This document shows, one piece after another, positions 46,652 to 55,121 of a stretch of 64,000 nucleotides of DNA. Each line of letters opens with the position of its first letter. Position 1 is the stretch's first letter. Below the pieces are notes generated by a model that was not told where the DNA came from, searched no databases, and saw only the letters and a list, made by a program, of their open reading frames with translations. The DNA comes from UBA5109 sp963975155 (GTDB lineage: Bacteria > Pseudomonadota > Gammaproteobacteria > Pseudomonadales > Pseudohongiellaceae): the NCBI GenBank assembly GCA_963975155.1, contig CAXBFG010000004.1, forward strand, positions 260,195 through 324,194, read 5' to 3'. The position numbers and the translations under genes are program-made.

Positions 46652-48457
46652 TCAAGGTGCGATACAACTAAAATTCGATGCATCTTCGCTATCCCCGCTA
46701 CCGTCATATCTGGCTACCTGTGGATAGGGGCAAAGAAGACGCGTCCGGTCAGGAGCCCAATCCGCTGGTATTTCGATATTGGCATTCACCGCTGCGCCTT
46801 GTCCGCGAGCCATTGCTGTGACACTATCGGGTTCCACCCCCTGTTCCACCCAGTCAACCAGAGCGGAGAACATATCAAACTGATCCGTGCTGGGTCCGCT
46901 GCCACAATGTCCCATCCCTGGTATCAGAAACAAGCGTGCAAAATCATCGGCTCTACCTGCGTTCTGAGTATTCAGCTCAGAATACCAGCGTGAGGTATCA
47001 TCCGGCGAAAAAACACCGTCAGCCATGCCATGGTAAACCATCAGTTTCGCTCCACGATCACGTAAAGTACTTAAATCACTTGGATTTGGGGGAGTCATAA
47101 AAGACATCGGAGATTCTGTGTAGGTTCCATCAGTTGCGAAAATTCGTGGGGCATCATTGTCCATATCAAAATTCATAGCAAACTGATAACCACCCAGTTC
47201 TTCAAAAGTACTGATGGGGTAAGGTGGCGTCGAAAATATAAAGGCTGTGGCCCCCGGGTCCCGGTTTTGACTTTGTGATGAATTAAATTTCCAGCCTGCC
47301 CAACTGGCACCTGCCATTCCCGGGTCATATGGAAAGCTTGAATAAAGCGCCTGACCAGCACTGTTGCGAGCACCATCCATTATATTGCCAAGTACCGTTT
47401 TCTGGTCCTGGCTAAGGCAGCTGCCATCGCGGTCTGCCAGGCAGGTAGGCACATCACGCTCCAGTTCAAAGGCAGCCTGACAAGCCATAGTGTCTGCAAC
47501 AATGCCATCAGCCAGGCCATCCAGACCATCACAACGTTGCAGAACCCTGCTGGCTATCAAGTTTCTTTCCGCCTGGGTAAACGCACTGCTAATATCAGGA
47601 TCTCCATTGGCATTCAGTGAAGTTGCAACCATGGTGAATTGCTGTACCGCATAAAGTTGGGCAACCGCAGCTTTTGGAAGGTTGAAACCAGGGTTTCCTG
47701 CCAGAATTCCATCATATTGATCAGCAAAACGTGCAGCAGCAACCATGGCATGACGTCCTCCATTTGAGCATCCTGCAAAATAGGATCTGTCCGGCCCCTT
47801 GCCATATGCCACTGCTATCAGCGCCTTGGCCATGGGCGTCAGCGTTGCCACGGCATTGTAGCCATAATCAATGCGGGCCTGGGGATCTAACCCAAAGAAC
47901 GGAGCCGGTCCCTGGTGACCTGCATCAGAGTTAATTACTGCATAGCCGAGTTCCAGTGCAGTAGTTGTTTGTGCGCCACCCAGATTGCCTGTCGCTGTTC
48001 GTACAACACCATCAATGCCCCCGTTAGCATGATAAAAAAAGCGGCCATTCCAGACAGTCGGTAAACGCATCTCGAAACCTATGGCATAGGCATTACCATC
48101 AACAGGACTTAAACGTTGATTCATTTTGCCCTTAATTAAGCAATGCTCTCCTACTGTGCTTTCTTCCAATAGTCCCTGCGGAACAATTAAATTCTCGGAA
48201 ATTTCTGTTTGGAAAAAATTAAAACGAGTATTCAGATCGATACAATTTGCTAACTCGGTACCGATAGCCGGTGACAATATATTGGCTGTTCCTCTGGCTA
48301 AATTAGTTTCAGTTAGTACTGCAACAGGTGCAGAACCGACTGAACTTGCAGTTGCTGCAGGTTCTTTGCCACAAGCTATAAGAAAACCGGCCAAGAGCAA
48401 TGCCAAAGTTATTTTGAAACCATGTTTCGCCAGACTTTGCTTGGTTTTTATTGTCAT
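46652..48457 (-). CDS. Tannase/feruloyl esterase family lipoprotein
   Basis: A 601-residue alpha/beta hydrolase of the tannase/feruloyl esterase family with a lipoprotein signal (FLIAC, Cys 29), so anchored in the envelope. The catalytic serine is in FAGCSNGGRHAM (Ser 231, next to Cys 230 as in the CS-D-H motif), preceded by YGKGPDRSY; further family blocks are SDAGHQGPAPFFGLDPQARIDYGY, DGILAGNPGFNLPKAAVAQL, MVYHGMADGVFSPDDTSRWY (catalytic Asp region) and LFLIPGMGHCGSGPSTDQFD (catalytic His next to Cys). A lid domain lies between ~250 and 480. It would cleave esters of aromatic acids from polymers or phenolics. AGAGG precedes the ATG; a terminator follows; a TonB receptor gene is divergent. 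Confidence 0.92.
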   Translation of the reverse strand: MTIKTKQSLAKHGFKITLALLLAGFLIACGKEPAATASSVGSAPVAVLTETNLARGTANILSPAIGTELANCIDLNTRFNFFQTEISENLIVPQGLLEESTVGEHCLIKGKMNQRLSPVDGNAYAIGFEMRLPTVWNGRFFYHANGGIDGVVRTATGNLGGAQTTTALELGYAVINSDAGHQGPAPFFGLDPQARIDYGYNAVATLTPMAKALIAVAYGKGPDRSYFAGCSNGGRHAMVAAARFADQYDGILAGNPGFNLPKAAVAQLYAVQQFTMVATSLNANGDPDISSAFTQAERNLIASRVLQRCDGLDGLADGIVADTMACQAAFELERDVPTCLADRDGSCLSQDQKTVLGNIMDGARNSAGQALYSSFPYDPGMAGASWAGWKFNSSQSQNRDPGATAFIFSTPPYPISTFEELGGYQFAMNFDMDNDAPRIFATDGTYTESPMSFMTPPNPSDLSTLRDRGAKLMVYHGMADGVFSPDDTSRWYSELNTQNAGRADDFARLFLIPGMGHCGSGPSTDQFDMFSALVDWVEQGVEPDSVTAMARGQGAAVNANIEIPADWAPDRTRLLCPYPQVARYDGSGDSEDASNFSCIAP

Positions 48458-49000
48458 TTTAGATTACCTCTTACACAGTGATAGGGTATAAGCGCCTTTA
48501 AATTTCAAGGAATAAGCACAGGAGATTTATTGCAAATGGCACATGGAATTTTTTTTATTATAATTTTGTAGCAGGTAAATCTAGCAAGATCGTGACGCCA
48601 ATGTCTAATATTTTGATCCTGACGCCAATATCTAATATTTTGATCCTAACAGCCGAAGTCAAAGTACTTAGCTTAGGTTAATGACTGCAATGCTTCTGAC
48701 TGCGGGCTACGAAAAGCTTTAATGCTAAAAACCTATAATTTTTCAAGCTCTTGTCCTTTCATCTTTACCTAAATAAATACATTATCCACGTAATTATTTG
48801 TTTATATTGAATACTTACCGGAATTCATGCACTGCTTCCGGCAGCCAACATCTTGCAAATAAAGGCAGTAAAACCTTTTCTTTACTGGTGATACATGGCA
48901 TAGTTGCGCGGGTAATACGTCTGGGTATGCATTCTTATGTATATTTGGCGTGTTTCACTTAAAAATGCTTTATTAAAACCAAAATAAGGGGGAGGATTCA
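48458..49000. other. Divergent promoter region of tannase and TonB receptor genes
   Basis: About 540 non-coding, AT-rich bases between two divergent envelope genes. It contains a 27-base tandem duplication (48594-48647). The TonB receptor start is preceded by a strong GGGGGAGG. No RNA gene recognised. Confidence 0.4.
48594..48647. repeat. 27-bp tandem duplication
   Basis: Two adjacent 27-base copies differing at one position (unit begins GACGCCAAT and ends TTTTGATCCT). Located in the divergent promoter region; it might duplicate a regulator site. Not a CRISPR: two copies with no spacers. Confidence 0.93.
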
Positions 49001-51541
49001 ATGAAATCCAATTCATTTAAGATTAAACCGCTTACGATTTCTATCGCTACAGCGATGGCAGTTGGCTTTAGTGCCAATGCTGGCTTCGCACAACGACAGA
49101 TTGAAGAAGTGGTTGTCACGGCCGAACGTCGTGAAGCTACTGAACAAACGACTTCTATTTCCATGGAAGTATTCAACCAGGATATGCTGTCTGCGGGCGG
49201 TATCACGCAACTGCAGGATTTACAGAATGCTATGCCTGGCATCCAGATTACCAATAACGGTGTAGGTAACGATATTAACATCCGCGGTATTGGTAACAAT
49301 ACTTTCGCACCATCAGTACAAATGGGTGTTCAGGTTGTTAACGACGGCCTGACTCACGGTGAGCCAATGGGCTTGAACGGTGGTTTCTTCGACGTTGGTA
49401 CTATTGAGGTACTGCGAGGACCACAGGGCACATTCGTAGGGCAATCTGCAGCGGGTGGAGCGATTCTGATCAACTCCGCTAACCCTAACTTCGATGGCGT
49501 AAACGGTTATATTGAAGGCAGAGTGGGTAACTATCAGCATAACGCGGTAACCGGCGCTCTTAACCTGCCAATCAACAATACCTTAGCTGCCCGTATTGCC
49601 TGGAATTCCGAAGAACGTAATAGCTATTACAAAAACTGGGGTGGCAACGTATTCGGCAATGGTCAAGAATTAGAGGCACCAGGTGGTCTGAGTAATCGTC
49701 AGGTTCGTCTAAGCTTGTTATGGCAGCCTAATGATCGTTTTGAAGCAATTTTCAAAATTGAGCAAAATGCCGTAGATAACTATGGTGACGTTCGAAAACC
49801 AAATCCTAAGGCTCTTTATACAAGAACTCCGGATCCTGTTACTGGTTTGCCTGTAACAACACAAACCTGGGCACGTCTGCGAGATTATTCACCTGCTGAG
49901 CCGTTTGAAATAAACAATCAATGGGCAGGTAAGAACTGGCAGCAAAACCAGCAGTTCTCTCTGCGCATGTCCTATGAGTTCCAGAATGGCATGACACTGA
50001 GTACCAATACCGGTCACAACAAACTGCACACTGAGATGAATCAGTGGAACAGTGATGATGATTTCCCTGGTAACTCAAGTGTGGGAATCTGGCCAACCCG
50101 TTTTAGTCTGGACAACAATAACCGTTCCTGGACTCAGGAGATCAACCTTGCATCAGCCGATAATGGCGGATCCAACTGGATTGTCGGTGTATTCCATCAA
50201 CAGCGAGTTACACCTGTACTTCTCCAGGTCCCTGGACAGCAAGGTGTGAATACCAGTTGCGGATGGCAGTCCGATGGCACTAATGTACCTTGCGGACCTT
50301 TAGTAGTTCCTACTTCCTGGACCCACGTTATTGCCCCGACATCCGTTGAGCATGATGCGATATTCGGTCAGTATAACTACGCTATTACCGATGAATTAGA
50401 ACTTGCCATTGGTGCACGTTACAATGTGGACGATAGTCATTCACAGACACGTGTCGTTCTGCGTCAACCTGCTGCAGACCATATCGGCAGTGCTGCATGG
50501 AGCCCGGAGAATTGTGCTGAAGTAGGCGTACAAGGTACTACCTTTGGTCTTAGTCCAGACGTAAATGGTGCAGCTCCTTCATATGAGTGTTTTGCAATCA
50601 TGCAGCCAGTTAACTCACTGGAAGCTGATGGCGTTGATAATGAAGTACCAACCTATAAAATTGGTCTGAACTGGTCACCAACTGATACCGACTATTTCTA
50701 TGCTTTCTATGCCAGAGGTTATAAAGCAGGAAGTTTCGCCGGTCCTGGTGTTGCACCAGAAGAAGTCGATGATTATGAGTTTGGTTGGAAAGGTTCATTG
50801 TTTGATGGCGCAATAACCGGTGACCTAGGTTTTTATATGATGGATTACACTGGTATGCAGGGTGAGACATTCGTATTTAATGACCCTCAGGGTATCGGTT
50901 CTTCATTCACCAACTCAAATATTGGTGATGCTGAAATGATGGGTATTGAAGGTTCATTCCAGACCTTTATTGGTAATCTGGGTATTAATGGCTCATTTGC
51001 CTTTGCTGATTCAGAAATTGGCAGTGCGACTGACATACCGTTAAGCTCATTACCAGCCTGGTCATTAACTGATGCGTCAATTAACAATAACTTTGCCTAT
51101 CTGCCTGATTGTTCGGTTGCTAACGTCGCCACACCGACGCCTTCAACTGGACTGCTGGCACCGGGAACACCAAATGGTAACTGCTTTAACTATGCTCCAT
51201 ATGTTCAGAACTATCAGGGTCAGCAAATGATTCAGGCGCCTGATGTGTCTTATAACATAGGTATAGACTACGCATTCCCGTTTGGTGATGGTACCTTGAC
51301 TCCTCGTTTGGATTATTCTTACACAGATGACAACTATTCAAACTTGGATCAACAAGACTTTAACCTGCAGGATGAGCGTAAACTGACTAATGTCTCAGTG
51401 ACTTATGAAAACGAGAATTGGACAGTACAAGCCTATATAAACAACTTTACTGATGAAGTATATGTTGCTTCAGCTAGGCTACAGCAGGTGCTTTACGGCA
51501 ACCCAAGAACTTATGGTGTTAGAGCTAAATATAACTTCTAA
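49001..51541 (+). CDS. TonB-dependent outer-membrane receptor
   Basis: An 846-residue outer-membrane transporter. Signal peptide to about residue 30 (FSANAGFA), TonB box IEEVVVTAERR (34-44), plug domain (~48-165, LQDLQNAMPGIQITNNG, IRGIGNNTF, GTIEVLRGPQGTFVGQSAAGGAI) and a 22-strand barrel ending in the typical C-terminal aromatic YGVRAKYNF. It resembles the large group of receptors in marine and sphingomonad-like bacteria that import plant-derived or aromatic compounds rather than the haem receptors. Divergent from the tannase-family gene, which suggests uptake of esters or their products (inference). Followed by an intrinsic terminator; monocistronic. Confidence 0.95.
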   Translation: MKSNSFKIKPLTISIATAMAVGFSANAGFAQRQIEEVVVTAERREATEQTTSISMEVFNQDMLSAGGITQLQDLQNAMPGIQITNNGVGNDINIRGIGNNTFAPSVQMGVQVVNDGLTHGEPMGLNGGFFDVGTIEVLRGPQGTFVGQSAAGGAILINSANPNFDGVNGYIEGRVGNYQHNAVTGALNLPINNTLAARIAWNSEERNSYYKNWGGNVFGNGQELEAPGGLSNRQVRLSLLWQPNDRFEAIFKIEQNAVDNYGDVRKPNPKALYTRTPDPVTGLPVTTQTWARLRDYSPAEPFEINNQWAGKNWQQNQQFSLRMSYEFQNGMTLSTNTGHNKLHTEMNQWNSDDDFPGNSSVGIWPTRFSLDNNNRSWTQEINLASADNGGSNWIVGVFHQQRVTPVLLQVPGQQGVNTSCGWQSDGTNVPCGPLVVPTSWTHVIAPTSVEHDAIFGQYNYAITDELELAIGARYNVDDSHSQTRVVLRQPAADHIGSAAWSPENCAEVGVQGTTFGLSPDVNGAAPSYECFAIMQPVNSLEADGVDNEVPTYKIGLNWSPTDTDYFYAFYARGYKAGSFAGPGVAPEEVDDYEFGWKGSLFDGAITGDLGFYMMDYTGMQGETFVFNDPQGIGSSFTNSNIGDAEMMGIEGSFQTFIGNLGINGSFAFADSEIGSATDIPLSSLPAWSLTDASINNNFAYLPDCSVANVATPTPSTGLLAPGTPNGNCFNYAPYVQNYQGQQMIQAPDVSYNIGIDYAFPFGDGTLTPRLDYSYTDDNYSNLDQQDFNLQDERKLTNVSVTYENENWTVQAYINNFTDEVYVASARLQQVLYGNPRTYGVRAKYNF

Positions 51542-51570
51542 TACTGTAGTTCTTTAGTAAGCTAAAACAA

Positions 51571-51610
51571 AAACGGCCATCCTGCTTTAAGTGGGGTGGC
51601 CGTTTTTTTT
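51571..51610 (+). terminator. Intrinsic terminator of TonB receptor gene
   Basis: Hairpin with arms ACGGCCA(T)CC and GG(GG)TGGCCGT and a run of eight T, about 30 bases after the receptor stop codon. Confidence 0.92.
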
Positions 51611-51736
51611 ACCCGATTGTTTATCAATTTCAACAGTGTTTTAATATTGCGAAAATTTCAGTTGCATGGCTGCATGTCAATTGGCAGGACTATGCTCATC
51701 AATAGATAGTTTAATGAAGCGGGAGTTTAGATATCC

Positions 51737-52324
51737 ATGAAAAACTGGTGGTGTATTTGGGAGTCAAGGCTGTCTATCGCTCTATGTGAAGACATCCAGA
51801 AAACGGCTGCAGAAATTGCAGATAATACGGCTCTGGTGGGTAATAGAAATACTGAAGATAAGAACGGTAAAGCCAAGGAAGACTCGAGACGATCAAAAAT
51901 TAAATTTTTTGATTACACAAATGCCAAACACAAAGTATTGTTTGATCTGGTTTTTGACCATGCAATAGCCGCCAACCGAACGTCATTTGGTTTCGATATA
52001 AATAAAGTTATTGATGTTCAATATACTAAATACCTTGCCGATGAAAAGGGCTTTTATAACTGGCATGATGATGTAACCTGGTGCAGCCCTAATATGTTTC
52101 ATAGAAAACTCTCATTTTCTGCACAGCTATCTGACCCTGCCAGTTACGAAGGGGGAGATTTGCTCTTTGATCTGCCACCAGAGCTATGCCCTCCTCCTGA
52201 ATCACTTCGTAAACAAGGTACTATTATTATTTTCCCGTCCTTTCTAAGACATATGGTCAGCCCAGTGACAAAAGGCGAAAGACATGCAATGGTGAGTTGG
52301 GTGGAAGGGCTCTGTTTTAGATAG
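51737..52324 (+). CDS. 2OG-Fe(II) dioxygenase (prolyl 4-hydroxylase-like)
   Basis: A 195-residue cytoplasmic oxygenase. The iron triad is visible: His 110 and Asp 112 in NWHDDV, and His 172 in FPSFLRHMVSPV; the 2-oxoglutarate anchor is Arg 182 in KGERHAMVSWV. EGGDLLF and KQGTIIIF complete the double-stranded beta-helix. This pattern fits the P4Hc/PKHD group acting on small molecules or proteins. The N-terminal ~95 residues are not conserved in an obvious way. Single gene, convergent with the PA2778-like peptidase gene. Substrate unknown. Confidence 0.88.
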   Translation: MKNWWCIWESRLSIALCEDIQKTAAEIADNTALVGNRNTEDKNGKAKEDSRRSKIKFFDYTNAKHKVLFDLVFDHAIAANRTSFGFDINKVIDVQYTKYLADEKGFYNWHDDVTWCSPNMFHRKLSFSAQLSDPASYEGGDLLFDLPPELCPPPESLRKQGTIIIFPSFLRHMVSPVTKGERHAMVSWVEGLCFR

Positions 52325-52349
52325 TAACTTGCTGAAACCTAAAAATATT

Positions 52350-53348
52350 TTATAACTCAAGCTTCTCTTGAATCATTTGGCGGGTATTTAAGAAAGATTG
52401 AATTCCTGCACCCCCAAATTCAATTGCCGATTCTGCAAAACTCAGCGCTGACTGATATTGCCCTAATTCATATAGTACATGAGCAAGGTTATTATAGGCC
52501 GGCGCATAAGTTTTATTTTGTAGCGTCAAGTTCAGTAAGACATCCGCAGCAGCTTCTAAATCGCCAAGCTCATAAAGATAATTCCCAAAGGCCATTGATA
52601 AATTTGGGTTTGCTGGCCATTGTGATATGCCTGCACGATAAGCCCTGGATACGACTTGTTGATCAGAATAGCTTGTTTGAAAATCAACTAATGCAAGGAA
52701 ATATTTATCCGCTTCTGCTGTAGCTGGTATTTCTCCTGCTTGAACAATTGTTATTGCCCAAAAATTAGTCCGCCGCCATGTGCGTTCAAATGTAGACAAA
52801 GAGAGCTGATAATCTTCGATAGTGCCAGAATTCAATATGACAAGTCTGTTCTCGAGATCATAACCCTTCACGACGGCAAAGTGCCATTGAGGGTAGATAC
52901 TTAAACCCAGGTTTTGTAAAACCAGTACAGGGTTGCCTGCATTGACTTCACTTAGCAACGCAAGAAGATTGTTATCAAGCGTATACGCAAACCCACCTAG
53001 GGACCTGCTAGCGGCAGTTAATTCCAGTTGGAATGATCCTTTCCTTCCTGGTATATAAACCAGGGGGACAAGCTCATCCGGGCTTGTATCTATTCCTGCA
53101 TCAACAAGAACAGTTGCAAGTGCGGCAGGACCACATTGATAATCTTCCTGTGCGAAGAAAGGTAGATCAGGAATAAAGTGAGTGGTAGATAGATCATTTG
53201 GAGGCTGTGACAACAATTGTTGTGTTTGTAAAGTCGAAGCACAGCCTGCCAGATGAACTAAAAATAAAAAGAATAGTAATTTGCTAGCACTAATTACTAC
53301 TTGCTTAACATTAAACGCCTGGGAAAATATCTGTAACACCAGCAACAT
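52350..53348 (-). CDS. PA2778-family C39-like cysteine peptidase lipoprotein with TPR
   Basis: A 332-residue lipoprotein (LAGC, Cys 36) with a papain-like C39 domain: catalytic Cys 72 in DYQCGPAALATVLVDAG, His 156 in QWHFAVVKGYD and Asn 173 in VILNSG, then a C-terminal tetratricopeptide region (~215-330: SMAFGNYLYELGDLEAAADVLL, APAYNNLAHVLYELGQYQSALSFAESAI). This is the PA2778 family. Its start overlaps the end of the PA2779-like gene by 38 bases in another frame, so the pair is tightly coupled. The two are often found together in gammaproteobacteria; the peptidase substrate is unknown. Confidence 0.88.
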   Translation of the reverse strand: MLLVLQIFSQAFNVKQVVISASKLLFFLFLVHLAGCASTLQTQQLLSQPPNDLSTTHFIPDLPFFAQEDYQCGPAALATVLVDAGIDTSPDELVPLVYIPGRKGSFQLELTAASRSLGGFAYTLDNNLLALLSEVNAGNPVLVLQNLGLSIYPQWHFAVVKGYDLENRLVILNSGTIEDYQLSLSTFERTWRRTNFWAITIVQAGEIPATAEADKYFLALVDFQTSYSDQQVVSRAYRAGISQWPANPNLSMAFGNYLYELGDLEAAADVLLNLTLQNKTYAPAYNNLAHVLYELGQYQSALSFAESAIEFGGAGIQSFLNTRQMIQEKLEL

Positions 53349-53700
53349 CCAGCAGGATAAAGATTACAAGAATCAAAACGACCGCACCCAAGGCACCCTG
53401 ACCAGCAGGTAAATTATTGAGTTGCTGATGCATTGCAATTACTTCAGAACTGCTTAAGTTATTTAGTCTCTGACTGGCATTTTCAGAACTGACGCCATTT
53501 TCATTCATAAATGAGCGAATATCATCTCGCATTAAAATCGAACGTATTTCATCACGCTTTAGTTCAATACCAGCAGTACTGACCAATTCATCCGTTGGAA
53601 TCATTTCTGCGAGAGCCGTTGTCGACATAGTAGCTGAGATAAAACATGAACACAGAGTAAGTATGAATACTTTTTTTATTAGATATTTGATATTTGACAT
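53311..53700 (-). CDS. PA2779-family small membrane protein
   Basis: A protein of about 129 residues, partner of the PA2778-like peptidase. The ATG at 53700 has AGGA seven bases upstream and opens a signal peptide (IKKVFILTLCSCFISATMSTTALA); a longer frame to 53718 lacks support. The middle is a helical segment (KRDEIRSILMRDDIRSFMNENG ... ASQRLNNLSSSEVIAMHQQL) and the end is a transmembrane helix ALGAVVLILVIFILLDVAGV followed by the short tail TDIFPGV, as in the PA2779 family. It may be a processed substrate or membrane anchor for the peptidase (inference). Confidence 0.88.
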   Translation of the reverse strand: MSNIKYLIKKVFILTLCSCFISATMSTTALAEMIPTDELVSTAGIELKRDEIRSILMRDDIRSFMNENGVSSENASQRLNNLSSSEVIAMHQQLNNLPAGQGALGAVVLILVIFILLDVAGVTDIFPGV

Positions 53701-54029
53701 AGAGCTTCCTTTTATCACTTATGAGCAATGTAGTTGAATGGAGATAATTTTGAACAATGTAGCTGAACGCCTGACTTATGGCCTGTCTAGTTACTTACTT
53801 CTATTAAGAAATGATAGATATTGAATGTTTAATCGTAACTACAACCGAGACTTAAAATTCAAGGTTCAACTACCATACTCCAGTATCTCTAATATAGCTC
53901 TCTATATTATATATTGATGGAGTTATAGATGGGCAAACTGCCAAATCCATAGAATAACCGTTTAGTCACACAACTCCGATTAGTATAGGATAGGTACTTA
54001 TTTACAGATATTAACCAAAGGATCAGAAA
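53701..54029. other. Divergent promoter region (PA2779-like and cupin genes)
   Basis: About 330 AT-rich bases between divergent genes. I see no clear operator, repeat or RNA gene beyond short AT runs. Confidence 0.3.
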
Positions 54030-54551
54030 ATGATAAGAACAAGCTCCCTGGTAATAATATTTAGCCTGCTGGCATTTACCGGCAGCAATTCCTTTGCTGC
54101 TGAAAGTGATCAAGATTTTATTGAGCTGGTGAATGGCTTCGAACTGATCAATAACACTGGTACTGACAAATATCAGGATTTTATCGTCATTCAATTTGAT
54201 GAATTTGATTGGGATGAAAACAGCAATGAACTACAACAAAAAGTGATTTATGGTGATCCATCTAAAGAAGGTCTCTATATATTGCGTGCACGTTTCCCGG
54301 CTGGTGTTACCAGTATTCCTCATACGCACAATCAGGATCGTTTTGTGACTGTTATAGAAGGGAACTGGTATGCCGGCACCGATGCAAGCCATGATATTAA
54401 TAGAACCACAAAAATCCCTGCCGGCGGTTTTATGATACATCCTGCTGGTGCTGTTCATTATGACGGAGCTAATCATGAAGGGCCTGTGGTAGTTGAAATC
54501 AGAGGCATGGGGCCGGTCGTTACCGAAACTGTTCCAATAACGTCTGAATAA
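54030..54551 (+). CDS. Secreted cupin-domain protein
   Basis: A 173-residue exported cupin with a signal peptide to about residue 23 (GSNSFA). Metal-binding cupin motif 1 is RFPAGVTSIPHTHNQDRFVTVIEGNWYAG (about 90-118, two His and an Asp where Glu is usual), and motif 2 is PAGGFMIHPAGAVHYDGANHEG (about 130-151). A monocupin of this kind may bind a metal and act on, or sense, a small molecule in the periplasm. AAAGGA lies seven bases upstream of the ATG. Single gene; no obvious partner. Confidence 0.85.
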   Translation: MIRTSSLVIIFSLLAFTGSNSFAAESDQDFIELVNGFELINNTGTDKYQDFIVIQFDEFDWDENSNELQQKVIYGDPSKEGLYILRARFPAGVTSIPHTHNQDRFVTVIEGNWYAGTDASHDINRTTKIPAGGFMIHPAGAVHYDGANHEGPVVVEIRGMGPVVTETVPITSE

Positions 54552-55121
54552 TAAGAAGTAACATCCATAGCTCCTTGCCCGTGCAGGAATATGACTGTTT
54601 TTAAGAAAATATCAGAATCCATGCAAAAGGTCACAATTGCAAATTTCCACGTTCACTTGACAATCCCCGGGCTAGTCAAATAGGCCAGGTAATATAAATG
54701 CATCGCGGCTTATATTTATCTACTTATGCTAAACCTTGTCAAAGGTAGCGCATCCCTAAATGGCTTATATGATCTGACTACTGACACTATCAGCCAAGGT
54801 TTCGAATTTAATTTCATGCAGACTGAAGAACCGTAAGCAGCGCAAAACGTCTCTTAGCAAGAGCGACCTGTGCTCACTATACATTTACGATGGCTCAGCT
54901 AAAAAACATTTCCTGGGGAAATAAAAAAGTCCAGCCTCTTACAGGGATGAGCTTTTCATCTTTAGATGCCTGACCAGACCAACGGGGCATGAGGTGCGTT
55001 TATCATACCTCTGACAATCATGGGACTATTACCGTTTGGGCTTACGCAGCATTATTTCTCGGCAATATCACTCACACTATATGGGCGCCCGTCGAAGCAT
55101 CTTCGGACACGGCGGCATCAG
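54552..55121. other. Intergenic region with rRNA-tail-like segment
   Basis: About 570 non-coding bases between the cupin gene and the TpsA adhesin stop (convergent). Its notable content is the 54922-54974 segment described separately; no protein-coding gene is seen. Confidence 0.4.
54922..54956 (-). terminator. Weak terminator after TpsA gene, resembling the rRNA operon terminator
   Basis: Minus-strand imperfect hairpin (AAAGCTCATCC against GGCTGGACTTT, two mismatches) followed by T6, about 165 bases beyond the TpsA stop. Directly before it (54961-54974) stands the 14-base GTCAGGCATCTAAA, identical to the end of the 5S rRNA and its trailer at 63434-63447, which is also followed by a GCTCA.CC hairpin and T-run. 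Confidence 0.5.

Noticed and set aside
48594..48647. Short repeats considered as a CRISPR remnant
   Set aside because: Only two adjacent copies, no spacers, no cas genes in the window.
54961..55080. A complete 5S rRNA pseudogene
   Set aside because: Only the last 14 bases and the terminator resemble the real 5S tail; the expected interior motif CCGAACTCAGAAGTG is absent.
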